Assembly (NCBI GenBank): GCA_946410535.1
Contig: CAMKAR010000066.1
Span: 1 to 9,354, forward strand
DNA: 9,354 nt
Direction of reading: 5' to 3'
DNA from: an uncultured Bacteroidales bacterium
Lineage (GTDB): Bacteria > Bacteroidota > Bacteroidia > Bacteroidales > F082
Position numbers and translations under genes: made by a program. Shown here piece by piece: positions 6,507-9,354 of this stretch (position 1 is its first letter; each line of letters opens with the position of its first letter). Under the pieces are notes generated by a model that saw only the letters and a program-made list of their open reading frames with translations, did no database searches and had not been told where the DNA came from.

Positions 6507-6592
6507 TTACATCTTTTCAAGATTATTGAGATTGCAAAATTACATCTTTTCAAGATTATCGCAAGTTTAAATTTCCATCTTTTCAAGATTAT
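6507..6592. repeat. Three 20-nt dyad repeats with exact 33-nt period upstream of the ATPase gene
   Basis: Copies lie at 6507-6526, 6540-6559 and 6573-6592. They are identical except for one base (A or C at the third position) and share the core CATCTTTTCAAGATTAT. Each contains the dyad ATCTT-TTC-AAGAT, as expected for a dimeric repressor site. Spacers are 13 nt and differ in sequence. On the minus strand the first transcribed copy forms most of the ATPase mRNA leader, and the other two surround or precede the promoter. Three helical turns per period would put all three sites on nearly the same face of the DNA. Confidence 0.92.
6535..6564 (-). promoter_or_regulatory. Promoter of the ATPase gene (TTG-N19-TAATTTTG)
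   Basis: On the minus strand, TTG at 6562-6564 is followed after 19 nt by TAATTTTG (6535-6542), an exact match to the -7 consensus TAnnTTTG with standard Bacteroidota spacing. Transcription would begin near 6527-6531, giving a leader of about 30 nt. The middle dyad repeat fills the -33/-7 spacer and overlaps the first bases of the -7 box, so a bound protein there should block initiation. Confidence 0.7.
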
Positions 6593-6601
6593 TTGAAAAG
6601 A
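6578..6601. promoter_or_regulatory. 9-bp inverted repeat joining the third dyad copy to an inverted half-site
   Basis: TCTTTTCAA (6578-6586) and TTGAAAAGA (6593-6601) are perfect reverse complements around the 6-nt loop GATTAT. The right arm looks like a fourth, inverted half-copy of the dyad motif. It begins 8 nt past the S41 peptidase stop codon, so it could also be a weak 3'-end hairpin for that operon. It is A/T-rich and lacks a strong T-run. Confidence 0.45.
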
Positions 6602-6609
6602 CGACATCG

Positions 6610-7644
6610 TTACAACCCAACAATCCAATCCGCAGCCGTCTCAATCACGTTGTCGATGCCTTGGGCGGTGCAGGCGGGGTCGAGGAGGACGCGCACTGCT
6701 GGCGGCACGCCGTTCTCGTAGTTCTGGCCGTCGAGGGCGATGGTGCGGGTCGTGCTGAAACGGTAGTTCCAGCCGTTGGGCAGCGTGCCACCGTTGGGGA
6801 TGCCCATGCCGCCACCGCTGTAGTCGCCAAAGAGCTTGATGTTGTCGTAGCCCTGAGTGCACACCGAGAAGAACGACGTGGCGCTATACGACCCACGGTC
6901 GATGAGCACGGCCACGGGCTTGGTGTAGGCGTTGTCCTTGCCCAAGATGCTGCTGTCGGCAGCGTACACCTCTTGGAAGTCGGTGAACTCATCGTGGCCG
7001 GGGCCGCTCTTCACTTGGGTCTTGTAGAGGAGCTGCTTGTGGTTGTCGAAGATGCTGAGCAGGTTTTGCACGTTGGTGATGGCACCTCCGGTGTTTTGGC
7101 GCAAGTCGAGAATCATGCCGTCGCAGTCCTTGTAGTAGTTGACCATGTATTTCATGAGGTCGGTGCTGACATCGTTCGAGAACGAGGAATAGCGGATGTA
7201 GGCCACCTTGCCGTCGCGGATGGCGTTGTGGGCAAAGCTGCCAGTAGTGTGGTGATAGACAGTGAGATAATTAAGCAGAACGACCTCTGTGTTGATGTTG
7301 CGATCGGCATACATCTTATAATATACCGAGTCGTTGCGCGACGCATCGAAGCCAGAATAGAGGTTGGTGTGGCCGTCGCGAAGCGTGTTGAGCATGGCGA
7401 CGCACACGTCGAAGAGTTGGTAGTCGTCCATGTCGTCGTTCACCATTGGGCGGTACACTTCGCGCACCGAGTCCCAGTCGATGCCTTTCACGTCGAAGAG
7501 GGTGTAGTTGCGGTCCACTTGGTCCCAGAGATAGTCGAACACGTTGACGGGGTTCTTAGGCTCGTCTTTTTCCATGAAGGCACGCTCGCACGAGGCGAAG
7601 GCCAAGGCCAAAAGGCCGAAAATGATGATATTGAGTTTTTTCAT
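6610..7644 (-). CDS. S41-family peptidase lipoprotein (C-terminal processing protease fold, no PDZ)
   Basis: A 344-residue protein from the ATG at 7644; the in-frame TTG at 7656 overlaps the upstream stop and is less likely. The signal peptide ends AFASC with Cys19, making it a lipoprotein. Family S41 landmarks are LRDGHTNL (88-95, His92), the core strand LDLRQNTGG (179-187) and GSYSATSFF (251-259), with Ser254 aligning to the catalytic Ser of CtpA/Prc. The Lys of the Ser-Lys dyad is absent: the expected position, 25 residues later, falls in a GDYSGGGMG stretch. That looks more like the Tricorn/IRBP-type branch, which uses a Ser-His-Ser-Glu arrangement. No PDZ domain is evident. It is translationally close (8 nt) to the upstream barrel-protein gene. 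Substrate unknown; it may be an active peptidase or a non-catalytic homologue. Confidence 0.88.
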   Translation of the reverse strand: MKKLNIIIFGLLALAFASCERAFMEKDEPKNPVNVFDYLWDQVDRNYTLFDVKGIDWDSVREVYRPMVNDDMDDYQLFDVCVAMLNTLRDGHTNLYSGFDASRNDSVYYKMYADRNINTEVVLLNYLTVYHHTTGSFAHNAIRDGKVAYIRYSSFSNDVSTDLMKYMVNYYKDCDGMILDLRQNTGGAITNVQNLLSIFDNHKQLLYKTQVKSGPGHDEFTDFQEVYAADSSILGKDNAYTKPVAVLIDRGSYSATSFFSVCTQGYDNIKLFGDYSGGGMGIPNGGTLPNGWNYRFSTTRTIALDGQNYENGVPPAVRVLLDPACTAQGIDNVIETAADWIVGL

Positions 7645-7652
7645 GGCTTTAA

Positions 7653-8477
7653 TCAATTAAGTCTAAACAAAAAAGAAAGGTTAACGGAATGCAAGGCGTT
7701 GTCGTAGCGATAGGTGCCTTTCTTGCCCGTCGAGACGTAGTCCCAGCGGTAGGTGAGGCCGATGCGGTTGCCGTTGAGCAGGTTGAGGTAAAGCCCCAAG
7801 TCCGTATTGAGGCCAGGGAAGAACTTGCCGAAGGCTTCCTTTTCGCCGAACAAGGTCTCGACAGCATCTTCGTTGATGGCCGGATTGCCGATGTAGGCAT
7901 AGCCAGGACGGTTGACTGCACCATACAACGGCACGTTCAATTTGAAATAGGCCGTCAGCCAGTTGTGGTTTTTGTCGGGGTTGAAAGCGAAGTCGTATTG
8001 CACCATAGCCGTGGCGCCCACGTTGCCGAACAACGAAAGGCAAGTTGAGGCGTTCTGCAACGAGGGGATGCTCTTCGTGTCGAAGAAGCCTTGGAGCGTG
8101 CCGCCTGCCCACAGATGGAAGCGGTTTTGGGCACCGTCGACAAAGCGATACAGGAACTCGGTCGAGAAATCGAGGTCGGTGGCTGTGCCTGAAGGGTCTT
8201 TCAGGATGTTGTTGAAATACCGGAACGCGGGGCGGATGTGGCAGCGTCGCCATTCGATGGTGACACTCATGTCGAGGTTGGTACCCATGCCCATGTACTT
8301 GAAAGGCACGGTGCCGGCGTCGTAGCAGTCGACGGCATTCAAGCCCGCCGAGAGGTCGAGCCAGATGGGTACGCGGGTCTGTTTGGGGTAGTAGGCCCTG
8401 CCGTTTGAGGGGGCCTGTGCCATGCCGTTGGCGGCCAACAATAAAAACCCTGCAAGAATCAATGATTTGAATTTCAT
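7653..8477 (-). CDS. Outer-membrane beta-barrel-like protein of unknown function
   Basis: A 274-residue protein. The signal peptide is MKFKSLILAGFLLLAANGMA, with cleavage likely before Gln21. The mature chain has alternating aromatic and hydrophobic segments such as FRYFNNIL, FLYRFVDG, GLYLNLLNGNRIGLTYRW, and ends VNLSFLFRLN. That layout suits a small outer-membrane barrel of the kind common in Bacteroidota. I do not recognise a specific family. It begins a two-gene unit with the S41 lipoprotein: its TGA is 8 nt before the next ATG. A candidate -7 box (8515-8522) lies about 38 nt upstream. It may present substrates to, or be processed by, the S41 protein; that is inference from the pairing only. 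Confidence 0.75.
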   Translation of the reverse strand: MKFKSLILAGFLLLAANGMAQAPSNGRAYYPKQTRVPIWLDLSAGLNAVDCYDAGTVPFKYMGMGTNLDMSVTIEWRRCHIRPAFRYFNNILKDPSGTATDLDFSTEFLYRFVDGAQNRFHLWAGGTLQGFFDTKSIPSLQNASTCLSLFGNVGATAMVQYDFAFNPDKNHNWLTAYFKLNVPLYGAVNRPGYAYIGNPAINEDAVETLFGEKEAFGKFFPGLNTDLGLYLNLLNGNRIGLTYRWDYVSTGKKGTYRYDNALHSVNLSFLFRLN

Positions 8478-8514
8478 AGGCTAAAAAAGTTTGATGAAGG
8501 TTTAAAACCATTGG

Positions 8515-8522
8515 CAAAAGTA
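8515..8522 (-). promoter_or_regulatory. Candidate -7 box for the barrel/S41 operon
   Basis: The plus-strand CAAAAGTA reads TACTTTTG on the minus strand, matching TAnnTTTG. It would start transcription about 30 nt upstream of the ATG at 8477. The same octamer is found at 762-769 ahead of the DUF937 gene. No clear -33 TTG lies at the expected spacing. Confidence 0.4.
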
Positions 8523-8563
8523 AGGATTTATTTGGATGGTTTAGCGTATTGCGAAATGTTTTG

Positions 8564-8571
8564 TATTTTTG
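8564..8571 (+). promoter_or_regulatory. Candidate -7 box for metG
   Basis: TATTTTTG matches the Bacteroidota -7 consensus TAnnTTTG and is followed by CACCC. It would give a leader of roughly 80 nt containing two small hairpins before the metG ATG at 8660. The -33 region is weak. Confidence 0.5.
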
Positions 8572-8585
8572 CACCCGTTTTTATC

Positions 8586-8612
8586 CCCCTTCTAAGGGAG
8601 TGCCCGAAGGGC
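8586..8612. repeat. Tandem small GC-rich hairpins in the metG leader
   Basis: CCC (8587-8589) with GGG (8596-8598) around TTCTAA, then GCCC (8602-8605) with GGGC (8609-8612) around GAA. The block looks like a short dispersed palindromic repeat; from memory, similar C-run/TTCTAAGGG/GCCCGAAGGGC blocks recur in Bacteroidota intergenic DNA, but this cannot be confirmed here. It sits in the presumed 5' untranslated region of metG. Confidence 0.4.
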
Positions 8613-8618
8613 GATTAA

Positions 8619-8634
8619 CTGAACAACTGAACAA
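8619..8634. repeat. 8-nt tandem duplication in the metG leader
   Basis: CTGAACAA occurs twice without a gap (8619-8626 and 8627-8634), about 25 nt before the start codon. The stretch is unstructured and A/C-rich, as is usual upstream of Bacteroidota start codons. It may be a replication-slippage duplication without a function. Confidence 0.45.
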
Positions 8635-8659
8635 CGTCAAACTAACAACTTAGGATAAG

Positions 8660-9354
8660 ATGGAATCAACGAACAAACCATCAATCCGTGAAAACGGATT
8701 CAAGCGTTACACAGTAACCACGGCCTTGCCTTACGCCAACGGCCCAGTCCACATCGGTCACCTTGCCGGCGTCTACATCCCCGCCGACACCTACGTGCGC
8801 TACCTGCGAATGTGCGGCGCTGAGGTGCTGTTTGTCGGTGGTTCCGACGAGCACGGCGTGCCGATCACCATCAAGGCCGAAAAGGAAGGCGTCACGCCAC
8901 AAGACATCGTCGACCGCTACCATGCCATCATCAAGAAGTCGTTCGAAGACCTCGGCATGAGCTACGACATCTACTCGCGCACCTCTTCGAAGATCCATCG
9001 CGCGACGGCGCAAGAGTTCTTCAAGAAACTCTACGACGACGGCAAGTTTATCGAGAAGGAGACCGAACAATATTTCGACCCTGAACGTCAGAAGTTCTTG
9101 AGCGACAGATACATCGTCGGCACTTGCCCGAAATGCGGCGCCGAGGGTGCCTATGGCGACCAATGCGAGAAATGCGGCTCTTCACTCAGCCCCGACGAGT
9201 TTATCAACCCGCACTCGCAACTCAGCGGCGCGGCCTTGGTGAAGAAGCCGACCAAGCACTGGTACCTGCCCCTCGACCAATACGAGCAATGGCTTCGCGA
9301 GTGGATCCTCGAAGGCCACAAGGAATGGAAACCCAACGTCTACGGCCAAGTGAA
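8660..9354 (+). CDS. metG: Methionyl-tRNA synthetase, N-terminal part (cut by the right edge)
   Basis: The first 231 codons of a class I aminoacyl-tRNA synthetase that charges tRNA-Met with methionine in the cytoplasm. The Rossmann fold opens with [18 protein letters not shown], the HIGH signature being residues 31-34. It continues with [10 protein letters not shown] (60-69). A single zinc knuckle follows, CPKCG at 156-160 and CEKCG at 169-173 (C-x2-C-x9-C-x2-C), as in the E. coli-like zinc-bearing MetRS. SRxxSKIH-type and KHWYLPL stretches fit the family. The KMSKS loop, anticodon-binding domain and any C-terminal tRNA-binding domain lie beyond the window. The ATG at 8660 has a weak AGGA (8652-8655) close upstream. 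The gene is divergent from the barrel/S41 operon. Confidence 0.97.
   Translation, partial: MESTNKPSIRENGFKRYTVTTALPYANGPVHIGHLAGVYIPADTYVRYLRMCGAEVLFVGGSDEHGVPITIKAEKEGVTPQDIVDRYHAIIKKSFEDLGMSYDIYSRTSSKIHRATAQEFFKKLYDDGKFIEKETEQYFDPERQKFLSDRYIVGTCPKCGAEGAYGDQCEKCGSSLSPDEFINPHSQLSGAALVKKPTKHWYLPLDQYEQWLREWILEGHKEWKPNVYGQV

Noticed and set aside
6507..6592. CRISPR-like spacing (20-nt repeats, 13-nt spacers)
   Set aside because: Only three copies, spacers far too short, no cas genes, and the copies align with a promoter; an operator array explains it better.
6507..6592. Iterons of a replication origin
   Set aside because: Period and number could suit iterons, but there is no Rep protein, no DnaA boxes and the setting is chromosomal (metG, envelope genes).
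7645..7656. TTG start for the S41 gene, adding four residues
   Set aside because: The ATG at 7644 gives a standard lipoprotein signal peptide and avoids overlap with the upstream stop.
6661..7707. Long plus-strand open frame of 348 codons
   Set aside because: It lies antisense across the whole S41 gene, has shadow-type composition rich in Val, Ala, His and Glu, and no recognisable domain; a by-product of GC-rich codon use.
8681..9163. Minus-strand open frame inside metG
   Set aside because: Antisense to the HIGH and zinc-knuckle regions of a clear housekeeping gene.

Overview
The window reads as a chromosomal stretch from a member of the Bacteroidales (Bacteroidota), probably a gut or oral type. 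Four things point there: a TonB-dependent receptor with an N-terminal carboxypeptidase-regulatory-like domain, paired with a DUF4249 lipoprotein; several lipoprotein or OM-type signal peptides; Bacteroidota-type -7 boxes (TAnnTTTG) in the intergenic gaps; and the near absence of Shine-Dalgarno sequences. Most genes are rich in G/C at third codon positions, which gives many long antisense shadow ORFs. No tRNA, rRNA, CRISPR array, transposase or phage gene is visible.

Layout. (1) 1-814: a nested inverted repeat, a minus-strand DUF937 protein, and a gap with candidate divergent promoters. (2) 815-1438: a plus-strand flavodoxin carrying a lipoprotein signal peptide. (3) 1457-1528: a strong 32-bp-arm inverted repeat between convergent genes. 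(4) 1531-5067, minus strand: a TonB-dependent receptor (upstream) and its DUF4249 lipoprotein partner (downstream), separated by a 93-nt gap that holds a 9-nt periodic inverted repeat. (5) 5140-6609: a LacI-type palindrome, an AAA ATPase/DUF4143 gene, and ahead of that gene three 20-nt dyad repeats spaced exactly 33 nt apart. The middle copy fills the spacer of a good Bacteroidota promoter. (6) 6610-8477, minus strand: a two-gene unit made of an outer-membrane-barrel-like protein and an S41-peptidase lipoprotein, 8 nt apart. (7) 8478-8659: a gap with divergent promoters and small hairpins. (8) 8660 to the right edge: the N-terminal third or so of methionyl-tRNA synthetase.

Working together. 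The receptor and DUF4249 lipoprotein probably form one outer-membrane uptake system of unknown substrate. The barrel protein and S41 lipoprotein are probably co-expressed in the envelope. The ATPase looks like an independent, lower-GC unit with its own operator-rich promoter, and it is the part of the window with the most evident undescribed regulation. The flavodoxin, DUF937 protein and metG appear unrelated to one another. All functions come from reading motifs by eye; no database search was run.
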